A DNA stretch of 25,280 nt from DASYVD01 sp036000545 (GCA_036000545.1 DASYVD010000113.1:1-25280), one strand, 5' to 3'. Shown: positions 16,163 to 23,030, counted from the stretch's first letter. The notes: a model not told the origin generated them from the letters alone. Program-made: numbers and translations.

Positions 16163-16256
16163 CGATTTCTCCCCCAGGGGTCCGGTCAACGATAATCCAC
16201 CCGTCCGGTGGCGACGGAGGCTCAGTTTGCCGGGCCGCGCACGCGGAGGAGGCACC

Positions 16257-16466
16257 ATGCCGGTCATCAACACGCTCGAGCTCGAAGGGGTGTCCGAGAA
16301 GTCATGGGGCGAGGCCGCCCGGGAGGCGCTTCGGGAGGCGGCCAGGACAATCCGGAACATCAACAGGCTCGAGGTGCTGTCCACCGGCACGGAGATCGAG
16401 GGCAACGAGATCGCGCGGTACCGAACCACGGTCCGCCTGTACTTCGAGGTCGAGGCGGAGCGGTAG
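16257..16466 (+). CDS. Dodecin-family protein lacking the flavin-stacking Trp
   Basis: 69 residues, the usual dodecin length. Dodecins form hollow 12-mers that bind flavins. Seen: a first strand INTLELEGVSEKSW, the helix EAAREALREAARTIRNI, and two final strands (IARYRTTVRLYFEVEAE). In flavin-binding bacterial dodecins the strand after the helix begins D-W-F-E-V with the Trp sandwiching the isoalloxazine ring; here the equivalent is N-R-L-E-V, without Trp. So the fold assignment is good but flavin storage is doubtful. GGAGGAGG lies just before the ATG. It diverges from thiL. Confidence 0.85.
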   Translation: MPVINTLELEGVSEKSWGEAAREALREAARTIRNINRLEVLSTGTEIEGNEIARYRTTVRLYFEVEAER

Positions 16467-16481
16467 ACACGCCGCCACAAC

Positions 16482-16494
16482 GCCTCCAAGAGGC
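16482..16494 (+). other. Small hairpin after the dodecin gene
   Basis: GCCTC-CAA-GAGGC, a 5-base-pair stem with a three-base loop, sits 15 bases after the dodecin stop. It is followed by AAAAC, not a T run, so termination on the plus strand is doubtful. Confidence 0.25.
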
Positions 16495-16533
16495 AAAACT
16501 AGCAGGTAGGCGGGGACTCCGTTCCCTCTGGGG

Positions 16534-16539
16534 TAGAAT
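16534..16539 (+). promoter_or_regulatory. pckA -10 element
   Basis: TAGAAT, five of six matches to the sigma-70-type -10 consensus, 30 bases before the pckA ATG, leaving room for a short leader with GAGGAG as ribosome-binding site. The -35 region is poor (GGGACT about 14 bases upstream), so activation by a regulator is possible. Confidence 0.55.
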
Positions 16540-16569
16540 TTCTTCCTCGTTTCCCTGAGGAGCGATCGC

Positions 16570-18087
16570 ATGTCCATCCAAGCGAAGAAGGTCTTCGACA
16601 ACCCATCGCCTGAGGAGCTCCGGGCGTTCACAGAGAAGATGCCGAACGCTCGGATCACCGAGTTCGGAAACGTGAACGTGCAGACCCGCGCGACCTCTCG
16701 CAGCGCGGGCAGCACCTACATCGTCTCCGACGACCCGAGCATCACCTCCGGGCAGACCATCACCCGCAAGGAGTACGAGCGGATCAGCAAGATGCAAAAC
16801 GAATACATCCGCGGGCAGGAGATGGTCGTGGTCGATGGGTTCATCGGGAACGTGGAAGGCTTCCGGACGCCCGCTCGCCTGACCATCGAGAAGGCCAACG
16901 CCAACATCGCCGGTATGCAGGAGAAGCTGTACTACCCGCGGGACGGCGGCGAGCCCGAGGTCCAGCTCTTCTACACCCCGAACCTGGCGGCTCCCGGCTA
17001 CCCGGACGACCGGATCATCGCCGTCGATCTGGAGAACCGCGTGACCCGTGTCATCAACTCCGACTACTTCGGCGAGTCGAAGAAGGGCGGCCTGCGGATG
17101 TGGAACACGATCGTCTACGACCGCGGCGGGCTGGCGCTTCACGCCGGCTGCAAGTCGGTCCCGGCGAAGGGTGAGGAGGGCGTGTTCCTCATCATCGGGC
17201 TTTCGGGCACAGGGAAGACAACCACCACGTTCACAACACAGAACGACTCGCTGCCCGTGCAGGACGATTTCGTGGCCCTCATGCCAGACGGCAGCGTCTA
17301 TGCCTCGGAGAACGGGTGCTTCGCTAAGACCTTTTCCCTCGACCCCGACTTCGAGCCGAACATCTTCAACGCCGTGGTCAAGCCGACCACGTATCTCGAG
17401 AACGTGTACCAGGACAAGAACGGCAAGGTGAACTTCTTCGAGACCTCGTACACGCAGAACGGGCGGGCGGTGTTCGGGCTGGAGGACCTGGGGCGGGTGA
17501 AGGATGCGCGGGTGCTGTCGAAGGTCGACTACCTGCTCATCCTGAATTGGAACGAGAACATCATCCCGGCGGTGGCGAAGCTCAACCGGACCCAGGCCGC
17601 CGCGTACTTCATGCTCGGCGAGACCACCGGGACGTCAGCCGGTGGCAAGGCCGAGGAGGGGAAGTTCCTCCGGGTGCCGGGGACCAACCCGTTCTTCCCG
17701 CTTCTCCACGAGCAGCAGGGGAACCGGTTCCTGGAGCTGCTCGACGCACACCCGATGGAGGTGTTCCTCATGAACACCGGTCGGGTTGGCGGCACTCCGG
17801 ACGACGATCGGTCGAAGAAGGTGAAGATCCCCCACTCGAGCGCGGTGGTGAAGGCCATCGCGGAGGGGACGATCTCGTGGACGGAGGAGGACGACTTCGG
17901 CTACCAGATTGCCGAGTCGGTCCCGGGCATCGACGACCCAGAGTTGCTCCAGCCGCGACGGCTGTACGAGCGGCAGGGCCGCATGGACGAATACCGTAAG
18001 TTCGTGGAGCGGTTCAAGGCCGAGCGCCAGGAGTTCCTCGAGGGCTTCCCGGGCCTCGACCCCGAGATCATCAAAGCCGTTCTGTAG
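16570..18087 (+). CDS. pckA: Phosphoenolpyruvate carboxykinase, ATP type (divergent)
   Basis: 505 residues, slightly shorter than the usual 530-540. It converts oxaloacetate to phosphoenolpyruvate, the first committed step of gluconeogenesis. Seen: YFGESKKGGLRMWNT (166-180, equivalent to YFGGEMKKG with the catalytic lysine), H191, the kinase-1a motif GLSGTGKT (210-217) and the metal-binding D232-D233. Differences from the E. coli enzyme: a Thr-rich run after the P-loop, QDDFVALMPDG instead of GDDEHGW, and ETTGTSAGG instead of GFTAKLAGTE. The ATP type is favoured by the P-loop spacing and lack of GTP-type motifs. TGAGGAG precedes the ATG. Confidence 0.87.
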   Translation: MSIQAKKVFDNPSPEELRAFTEKMPNARITEFGNVNVQTRATSRSAGSTYIVSDDPSITSGQTITRKEYERISKMQNEYIRGQEMVVVDGFIGNVEGFRTPARLTIEKANANIAGMQEKLYYPRDGGEPEVQLFYTPNLAAPGYPDDRIIAVDLENRVTRVINSDYFGESKKGGLRMWNTIVYDRGGLALHAGCKSVPAKGEEGVFLIIGLSGTGKTTTTFTTQNDSLPVQDDFVALMPDGSVYASENGCFAKTFSLDPDFEPNIFNAVVKPTTYLENVYQDKNGKVNFFETSYTQNGRAVFGLEDLGRVKDARVLSKVDYLLILNWNENIIPAVAKLNRTQAAAYFMLGETTGTSAGGKAEEGKFLRVPGTNPFFPLLHEQQGNRFLELLDAHPMEVFLMNTGRVGGTPDDDRSKKVKIPHSSAVVKAIAEGTISWTEEDDFGYQIAESVPGIDDPELLQPRRLYERQGRMDEYRKFVERFKAERQEFLEGFPGLDPEIIKAVL

Positions 18088-18128
18088 CCGTGGTGCCCGA
18101 CACTCCCAGCATGTCCATGGAACGACGG

Positions 18129-18437
18129 TTACTCTCCGATGAAGGAGCCATCGGGAGCGATGATGAAGTCGTCGGTAATCTTAAGGCGGCGTCGCCACCC
18201 TCGGACGACCGCGTCGAGCCTTACAAGAACCCGTAGATTCGTCTTCTTCCTTGGGTTGTCCCAAAAGGACTCGATCTCTATCTCATAGGTCATGCCGCTG
18301 GAGCCGCTGACTTCATTGACCTGAGCATCTCGGAACTGCAGTAGTTCCTCATACGAGAGATTCCTAAGCCTCTCCACCTCAAGGCTCACGATCTGTGTGC
18401 CTTCATGTGGATCGACGCCATGCGCTCTGACTCGCAT
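18129..18437 (-). CDS. Uncharacterised 102-residue protein in AT-richer DNA
   Basis: I do not recognise it. The N-terminal half is mixed (VSLEVERLRNLSYEELLQF is probably helical) and the C-terminal half looks like a small beta domain (YEIEIESFWDNP, NLRVLVRLDAVVRGW, LKITDDFIIAPDGSF). No signal peptide or membrane segment. Base composition is clearly lower in GC than its neighbours and codons such as AGA, CTT and ATA-like choices are more frequent, which suggests recent acquisition. The ATG is 10 bases after the upstream membrane-protein stop, with AGAGA as a weak ribosome-binding site. An internal ATG at residue 49 would leave only the beta part. Confidence 0.65.
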   Translation of the reverse strand: MRVRAHGVDPHEGTQIVSLEVERLRNLSYEELLQFRDAQVNEVSGSSGMTYEIEIESFWDNPRKKTNLRVLVRLDAVVRGWRRRLKITDDFIIAPDGSFIGE

Positions 18438-18447
18438 TCGGGATCTC

Positions 18448-18741
18448 TTACTCGCTCATGCCCAGGAAGGTGCGAGCGGCGAGTCGCAGGCCGGCCATGC
18501 CGATGGGCACGAGGATGAACCACCGCCACGTCTGCGGCTCCTCGATCAGCGCGAGCCCCAGGAACCACGCTCCCAGCGCGAGCCAGAATCCCGCCCGGGC
18601 CGCTTCGTGCACGGCCACCAGGAACCGCTCCTTTGCCGAGCGCACCTCCATCGGCTCCTTCAGCGACCAGTAGGCCACCCAAAAGCCGACCAGGATCAGC
18701 ACCACGGCCGCAACCAGCTCCAGGATCGCGCTGACCCTCAT
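18448..18741 (-). CDS. Small three-helix membrane protein
   Basis: 97 residues with three hydrophobic segments (about 5-27, 50-67 and 72-93) separated by a charged loop (KEPMEVRSAKERF) and a short EEPQTW turn. No enzymatic motif is visible. The ATG overlaps the phosphoribosyltransferase stop as ATGA, so the two are translationally coupled and the products may work together. Confidence 0.8.
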   Translation of the reverse strand: MRVSAILELVAAVVLILVGFWVAYWSLKEPMEVRSAKERFLVAVHEAARAGFWLALGAWFLGLALIEEPQTWRWFILVPIGMAGLRLAARTFLGMSE

Positions 18742-19388
18742 CCGCGCTTGTCGTTCGCCTCGCGGGCCTCGTCGAGGATCTGCACCACTTCCTCATCGGA
18801 GGTCTGCGGGAACTCCTGGTACCACTGCCCCACTGCGTAGAAGGGCTCGGGTGTCTCCAGGCACACCACCTCGTCCGCTTCGATCGAGAGGTTCCGGACG
18901 CCCTCCGCGGGAGCCACCGGCACGGCCAGGATGACCTTGCGGGCTCCCTGCGCCTTCGCCCATCGGACCGCTGCCGTTGCCGTTCCGCCGGTGGCGATGC
19001 CGTCGTCCACGACGATGACCACCTTGTCCTTGACATCGACGCCCGGGCGCCCGCCCCGATATGCCTCGGATCGCCGCTCGATCTCTCTCTCCTCCTCGGC
19101 GATCTCCCGCTCGAGATACGACTCGCTCACCCCGAGCATCTCGACCATGCGCTGGTCGAGCACTCGGACGCCGGGCGCGATCGCCCCCAGCCCGAGCTCG
19201 GGATTCCCCGGGGCCCGGACCTTCCTCGGAATCACGGTGTCGAGGGGCCACCTGTGAGCCCGGGCCACCTCGGCGGCTACAACCACTCCGCCCCGGGGGA
19301 TCCCCAGCACCACCACGTCCTCGCCCTTCAGGTCCGCCAGGGCGTCGGCGAGCCGCCGGCCGGCCTCTTCCCGATCGACGAAGATCAC
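18738..19388 (-). CDS. Type I phosphoribosyltransferase-fold protein
   Basis: 216 residues. The PRPP-binding motif VVIVVDDGIATGGT spans about 123-136 with D128-D129 and the Gly/Thr loop. GIPRGGVVVAAEVA (29-42) and IPRKVRAPGNPELGLGAI are typical of a broad group annotated as phosphoribosyltransferases, sometimes fused to hydrolases in other bacteria. The base or substrate is not predictable. GTG start with GGAGGAGC upstream; the GTGA overlaps the stop of the small basic-protein gene. Part of a four-gene operon (19537 back to 18129). Confidence 0.9.
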   Translation of the reverse strand: MIFVDREEAGRRLADALADLKGEDVVVLGIPRGGVVVAAEVARAHRWPLDTVIPRKVRAPGNPELGLGAIAPGVRVLDQRMVEMLGVSESYLEREIAEEEREIERRSEAYRGGRPGVDVKDKVVIVVDDGIATGGTATAAVRWAKAQGARKVILAVPVAPAEGVRNLSIEADEVVCLETPEPFYAVGQWYQEFPQTSDEEVVQILDEAREANDKRG

Positions 19389-19537
19389 CGCTCCTCCCGC
19401 TCCTCGTCGGCCTCACGCCGCTCCCGCTTCTCCCGGAGCTTGCGCCGGCGGTCGGGGATCACGCGGCCGGGCGGAGGGACCGGCTTGCGAACGCGCCGGT
19501 ACGCGTCGAGGGGCTCTTCCTTCTTCTTCTCGCCCAT
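19385..19537 (-). CDS. Small, highly charged basic protein (50 residues)
   Basis: 50 residues beginning M-G-E-K-K-K. About half are Arg, Lys or Glu; the middle has a Pro-rich turn (RKPVPPPGRVIPD) and the end is a charged helix (RRKLREKRERREADEEREER). Evidence for reality: it ends in a GTGA overlap with the phosphoribosyltransferase start, and an AATAAT hexamer lies exactly seven bases before the ATG, fitting a leaderless transcript. I do not recognise a family. Confidence 0.6.
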   Translation of the reverse strand: MGEKKKEEPLDAYRRVRKPVPPPGRVIPDRRRKLREKRERREADEEREER

Positions 19538-19544
19538 CGCGTCG

Positions 19545-19550
19545 ATTATT
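19545..19550 (-). promoter_or_regulatory. -10 element of a leaderless promoter (phosphoribosyltransferase operon)
   Basis: AATAAT on the minus strand, five of six matches to the consensus, seven bases before the ATG of the 50-residue gene. It is divergent from the promoter of the RAM-protein gene about 45 bases away. Confidence 0.5.
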
Positions 19551-19566
19551 CCACCCGCCCTCGCGG

Positions 19567-19597
19567 TTGCCGTCGTCGAGGGGGTTTGGCATAGAAT
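19567..19597 (+). promoter_or_regulatory. Promoter of the RAM-domain gene
   Basis: TAGAAT at 19592-19597 is a good -10; TTGCCG at 19567-19572 is a possible -35 with a 19-base spacer. The leader of about 20 bases contains GGAGGAGG. Confidence 0.5.
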
Positions 19598-19623
19598 GGG
19601 AAACTTCCCGGAGGAGGTGCCGC

Positions 19624-19857
19624 GTGGTCCAAGCCTACATCTTGATCCAGACCGAGGTCGGCAAGGCCGCCCAGGTGGCCAAGGAGGTCGCGGCGATCAA
19701 GGGCGTCCAGGCGGCCGAGGATGTAACGGGACCCTACGACGTCATCGTGAAGGCGGAGGCCCGGAACGTCGACGACCTCGGGAAGCTGGTTGTGGCCAAG
19801 ATCCAGGCGGTCGACGGCATCACCCGCACGCTCACCTGCCCCGTCGTCCATCTGTAG
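19624..19857 (+). CDS. Stand-alone Lrp/AsnC ligand-binding (RAM) domain protein
   Basis: 77 residues. It equals the ligand-sensing RAM domain of Lrp/AsnC regulators without the DNA-binding helix-turn-helix: VQAYILIQTEVGKAAQVAKEV, GVQAAEDVTGPYDVIVKAEA and DGITRTLTCPVV give the ferredoxin-like beta-alpha-beta pattern. Such stand-alone proteins are common in actinobacteria and may bind amino acids or oligomerise with full-length regulators. Start is GTG after GGAGGAGG. No partner regulator lies nearby. Confidence 0.9.
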   Translation: MVQAYILIQTEVGKAAQVAKEVAAIKGVQAAEDVTGPYDVIVKAEARNVDDLGKLVVAKIQAVDGITRTLTCPVVHL

Positions 19858-19877
19858 GAACGGCCCTTCTACCCTTC

Positions 19878-19896
19878 GGCGCGGGCGTCCCGCGCC
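19878..19896 (+). terminator. GC-rich hairpin, probable terminator
   Basis: GGCGCGGG-CGT-CCCGCGCC forms a perfect 8-base-pair stem with a three-base loop, 20 bases after the RAM-gene stop and before the next promoter. No T tract follows, as is common for terminators in high-GC actinobacteria. Confidence 0.55.
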
Positions 19897-19915
19897 ACCC
19901 TCCTCCCGCGTGCTG

Positions 19916-19957
19916 TTGACTGTCACTCCCGCGTGGCATAATCACATCGTTGTAATT
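19916..19957 (+). promoter_or_regulatory. Promoter with imperfect palindrome (zinc-ribbon gene)
   Basis: TTGACT at 19916-19921 and CATAAT at 19937-19942 look like -35 and -10 elements, although the 15-base spacer is short. An 18-base imperfect palindrome (19940-19957, half-sites AATCACA and TGTAATT, seven of nine pairs matching) covers the end of the -10 and the likely start point. That position suits a repressor. TGTAAT at 19951-19956 is an alternative -10. Confidence 0.45.
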
Positions 19958-19979
19958 CTTCCCCCAGCGGGAGGTCGCG

Positions 19980-20174
19980 ATGCGCCGAGAGACGTACTGC
20001 GAGGGTTGCGGCGAGACGGAGTTGGGTCTCGTGGAGACCTACGCCGCGGTCGACGCCTCGGGCGAGATCGAAGTAGCCGTGTGGGCGTGTAAGAGCTGCG
20101 GTGATCGGACCGAGGTCGAGGTCGTGGCCTTGGACCTCGTCGAGGAAGCCGCGGTGACCCGCCGGGTCGCCTGA
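19980..20174 (+). CDS. Small zinc-ribbon-like protein
   Basis: 64 residues with two CxxC pairs, CEGCG (8-12) and CKSCG (37-41), about 29 residues apart, likely holding one zinc ion. The segment between them is acidic and beta-prone (ETYAAVDASGEIEVAVWA). Function unknown. GGGAGG lies about six bases before the ATG and a promoter-like region precedes it. Its 3' two-thirds overlaps the opposite-strand receiver-domain frame. Confidence 0.75.
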   Translation: MRRETYCEGCGETELGLVETYAAVDASGEIEVAVWACKSCGDRTEVEVVALDLVEEAAVTRRVA

Positions 20175-20623
20175 TAACCGTCTCGCACCCGAACCGCGCC
20201 GTACGCGTCCCCCCGGCCTGCTCCCCACGCGTCGACGATGGCGTCGTCCACCGCTTCGATCGGGCATCCCCTGGCGACCGAAGAGTGGGCACCGGCCTTC
20301 CGAATCCGGTCCATCCCGGCCTCGTCACCGGAGCCGACCATCACGACCTGCGTCGCTGGGAGGTACCGGCGGACGCTTTGCAGCGCCCCGAAACCACCAG
20401 GGAACCCGACGTCGAGGAGGACCACGTCGGGCTTCAGGGAGAGGGCCGCTTCAAGGGCCTCAGGTCCTGCGGAGACGGTGGCCACGACGTCGAACCCCAG
20501 TTGCAGCAGCGAGCTGCGGAGGGCCTGCCGGCCGGCGTCGTCCCCGTCGGCCAGGAGAACCCTGGGCCACGGCACGTCCACCTGTCCCGCATCCGCCGGT
20601 CGTACGAACATCACTGTAGGCAT
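20039..20623 (-). CDS. Receiver-domain protein, degenerate (tail overlaps zinc-ribbon gene)
   Basis: 194 residues from ATG 20621-20623. Residues about 20-132 fit a response-regulator receiver: acidic cluster ADGDD (25-29), phospho-acceptor D71 in VVLLDVGFPGG, and S98 in VMVGSGD. The conserved lysine near the end is replaced by R118 (SSVARGC), so signalling may be altered. No output domain is recognisable; the last 45 residues are Ser/Thr-rich and lie entirely antisense to the zinc-ribbon gene, so the true C-terminus may be shorter in a related strain. No clear ribosome-binding site precedes the ATG; GTG in VDVPWPR is an alternative. No histidine kinase is nearby. Confidence 0.6.
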   Translation of the reverse strand: MPTVMFVRPADAGQVDVPWPRVLLADGDDAGRQALRSSLLQLGFDVVATVSAGPEALEAALSLKPDVVLLDVGFPGGFGALQSVRRYLPATQVVMVGSGDEAGMDRIRKAGAHSSVARGCPIEAVDDAIVDAWGAGRGDAYGAVRVRDGYQATRRVTAASSTRSKATTSTSVRSPQLLHAHTATSISPEASTAA

Positions 20624-20681
20624 CGGAAGAACCGGGGCGGTCTTGACCGGTTTCGGACGAAGAAATCGGCCGTCGATGGAC

Positions 20682-21815
20682 TTATCCGGGCGAGGGGAGC
20701 TCCCCCAGCGTCCGCCCCCGCTTCGACTCGGCGTCATGGCGCTCCAGGGCCAGCTCGACCAGCCGGTCCACGAGCTCGGCGTAGGACAGCCCGGAAGCCT
20801 CCCACAGCTTGGGGTACATCGAGATCCTGGTGAAGCCGGGGATGGTGTTGATCTCATTCACGACCAGGTGGCCGGACGGCGTCAGGAAGAAATCCACCCG
20901 GGCCATCCCGGCGCCATCGATGGCACGGAAGGCGGTTACCGCCATCCGCTGAGCCTCCTCCAGCGTTTCCGGGGAGAGGTCCGCCGGGACCACCAGCTGG
21001 GCTCCGTCCTCGTCGACGTACTTGGCCTCGTAGTCGTAGAACTCGTGGCCTTTCGGGATGATCTCCCCGGCCAGCGAGGCCACCGGATCGTCGTTGCCGA
21101 GGACCGATACCTCGATCTCCCGGGCGCCCTCCATCGAGCGCTCGACCAGCGCCTTCTGCCCGTACTCGAAGGCATGCTTCATCGCCCCGGATAGCTCCCC
21201 AAGCTCGTGAACCTTGGTGATCCCCACCGAGGAACCAAGGGCGGCGGGCTTCACGAACACCGGGTATCCCAGATCGGCGGCCTTTGCATCGACCGCTTCC
21301 GGGTCTTCCAGCCACTCTCGCTCGTGGACCACGACGTGGGGCACCACCGGCAGCCCGGAAGCCTGGAAGAGAACCTTCTGGACCGCCTTGTCCATGCCCA
21401 CGGCGGAAGCGAGCACACCGGCACCCACGTATGGGATCCCGGCGAGCTCGAGGAGTCCTTGGATCGTCCCGTCCTCGCCGAACGGGCCGTGGAGCACGGG
21501 GAAGACGACGTCGAACGCCTGGCGCTCTCCGCTCTCCCCAACGAGCTCCCGGGAGCCGGGCTCTCGAGCCAGGGCCACCTCGAACCCGGCGTCCCCGCGG
21601 ACGGAGGGAAGGGCTTCCGTCCCGCCCGGCTCCAGCGCCGGAGGCCCGGGGAGCAGATGCCACCGGCCCTCTTTGTCGATGCCCACGGCTACGACCTCGT
21701 AGCGATCCGGGGACAGAGCGCCAGCCACGGAAGCCGCCGAGACCACCGACACTTCGTGCTCCGCCGAGCGACCACCGAAGATCAGCAGGACGCGCGGGCG
21801 GCGAGGGTCGCTCAC
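20682..21815 (-). CDS. ddl: D-alanine--D-alanine ligase
   Basis: 377 residues. It joins two D-alanines with ATP for peptidoglycan precursor synthesis. Seen: VLLIFGGRSAEHEVSV at the N-terminus, VLHGPFGEDGTIQG, VFVKPAALGSSVGITKV (ATP-grasp), EIEVSVLG, and VVNEINTIPGFT near the end, the metal-binding segment. GTG start (21813-21815) overlaps the upstream PLP-enzyme stop by four bases (GTGA). The open frame runs further upstream but is unlike Ddl there. Confidence 0.96.
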   Translation of the reverse strand: MSDPRRPRVLLIFGGRSAEHEVSVVSAASVAGALSPDRYEVVAVGIDKEGRWHLLPGPPALEPGGTEALPSVRGDAGFEVALAREPGSRELVGESGERQAFDVVFPVLHGPFGEDGTIQGLLELAGIPYVGAGVLASAVGMDKAVQKVLFQASGLPVVPHVVVHEREWLEDPEAVDAKAADLGYPVFVKPAALGSSVGITKVHELGELSGAMKHAFEYGQKALVERSMEGAREIEVSVLGNDDPVASLAGEIIPKGHEFYDYEAKYVDEDGAQLVVPADLSPETLEEAQRMAVTAFRAIDGAGMARVDFFLTPSGHLVVNEINTIPGFTRISMYPKLWEASGLSYAELVDRLVELALERHDAESKRGRTLGELPSPG

Positions 21816-22993
21816 GCCTTGTCCAGAGCCCGCGAGAAGTCGTCGAGCAGGTCCTCCTGGTCTTCGATCCCCACCGAGACTCGAACCAGGCCTTCGGCGA
21901 TGCCCGCCGCCTTCCGGTCCTCCGGGGTCAGCTGGGTGTGGGTGACGGAGGCGGCGTGAACGACCAGGGTCCTGGTTCCGCCCAGGCTCGGGCCGACCAG
22001 CGCGAGCTCCAGCGCCTCCTGGAACCGCCTGCCGGCATCGAGACCGCCGGCCAGCTCGAACGCGACCATCCCCGAGGCGTCGCGGAGGATCCGTCGGGCC
22101 ACCTCGTGATCCGGATGTGACTCGAGCCCCGGGTACCACACCCGCGCCACCTTGTCGTGCTCCTCGAGCATCCTCGCCAGGGCCAGGGCCGTCCGGCAGT
22201 GCCGCTCCATCCGCAAGGCCAGGGTCTGCAGACCGCGCAGCACCAGCCAGGCCTCCAGCGCGCTGGCCACTCCCCCGAGGTCGACGGAAACCTCGCGGAT
22301 CTCCTTGATCGTCTCCGCGTCACCCACGGCGATCCCGCCGGTGAGATCGGAGTGGCCACCGATGTACTTGGTAGTGGAATGCGCCACGATGTCGGCTCCG
22401 AACGCGATCGGGTTGCACAGATAAGGACTGGCGAACGTGTTGTCGACTACCAGCCGCACACCACGCTCTCGACACGCAGCCCCGATCGCCTCGAGGTCTG
22501 CTACCGCGAGGGTCGGGTTCCCGATGGTCTCGACGTAGCAGAGCACGGTCTCCGGCCGGCACGCCGCCATCAGGTCCTCGACCGCCTGGCTCTTTGCGAG
22601 GGTGGTCTCGATCCCCCAGCGGGGGAGGAGATGAGCGATCAGCGAGAACGAGCCGCCATAGAGATACGGGCTGGCCACGACGTGGTCTCGGGCCTTCGCC
22701 ATCGTCAGGAGCGACGTGGAGATGGCCGCCATCCCGGAAGAGAAGGAAACCGCCCGCTCGCCTCCCTCCAGCTCGGCGAGGACCTCCTCGAGAGCTGCGC
22801 GGGTGGGATTGTGCCACCGCGTGTACACGTATCCTGCGTCCTTCCCCCGTCGGATGAGCTCCGCGAGGACCTCGGGATCCTCGAAGCTGTACGTCGCGGT
22901 TTGGTAGATCGGCGTGGAGAGCGGGCGGGCGTCGCCGAGATCGACTCGGGTCCGCAGCGCTCGGGTGGTGAACCCCTCGGTGGGATCGGCCAT
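21812..22993 (-). CDS. Cys/Met-metabolism PLP-dependent enzyme (trans-sulfuration family)
   Basis: 393 residues from ATG 22991-22993. Seen: YTRWHNPT (57-64, phosphate-binding Tyr/Arg), the SSGMAA turn, DNTFASP with D184, and STTKYIGGHSD with K209 as the lysine that holds pyridoxal phosphate. The end GGTRTLVVHAASVTHTQL is typical. Members include cystathionine gamma-synthase, cystathionine gamma-lyase, methionine gamma-lyase and O-acetylhomoserine sulfhydrylase, and sequence alone does not separate them. A TACCCT hexamer seven bases before the ATG suggests a leaderless start. It overlaps ddl by four bases. Confidence 0.92.
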   Translation of the reverse strand: MADPTEGFTTRALRTRVDLGDARPLSTPIYQTATYSFEDPEVLAELIRRGKDAGYVYTRWHNPTRAALEEVLAELEGGERAVSFSSGMAAISTSLLTMAKARDHVVASPYLYGGSFSLIAHLLPRWGIETTLAKSQAVEDLMAACRPETVLCYVETIGNPTLAVADLEAIGAACRERGVRLVVDNTFASPYLCNPIAFGADIVAHSTTKYIGGHSDLTGGIAVGDAETIKEIREVSVDLGGVASALEAWLVLRGLQTLALRMERHCRTALALARMLEEHDKVARVWYPGLESHPDHEVARRILRDASGMVAFELAGGLDAGRRFQEALELALVGPSLGGTRTLVVHAASVTHTQLTPEDRKAAGIAEGLVRVSVGIEDQEDLLDDFSRALDKA

Positions 22994-23000
22994 GGCCGCA

Positions 23001-23006
23001 AGGGTA
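23001..23006 (-). promoter_or_regulatory. -10 element of a leaderless promoter (PLP enzyme gene)
   Basis: TACCCT on the minus strand, seven bases before the ATG, with no Shine-Dalgarno sequence. It lies between the plsC stop and the PLP-enzyme start. No clear -35. Confidence 0.45.
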
Positions 23007-23030
23007 GCGCACCCGTTCCTGTCGATGGGC

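Noticed and set aside
16163..16256. TPP riboswitch upstream of thiL/thiD
   Set aside because: I looked for the conserved THI-element blocks in the short divergent gap and saw none; the leader is too short.
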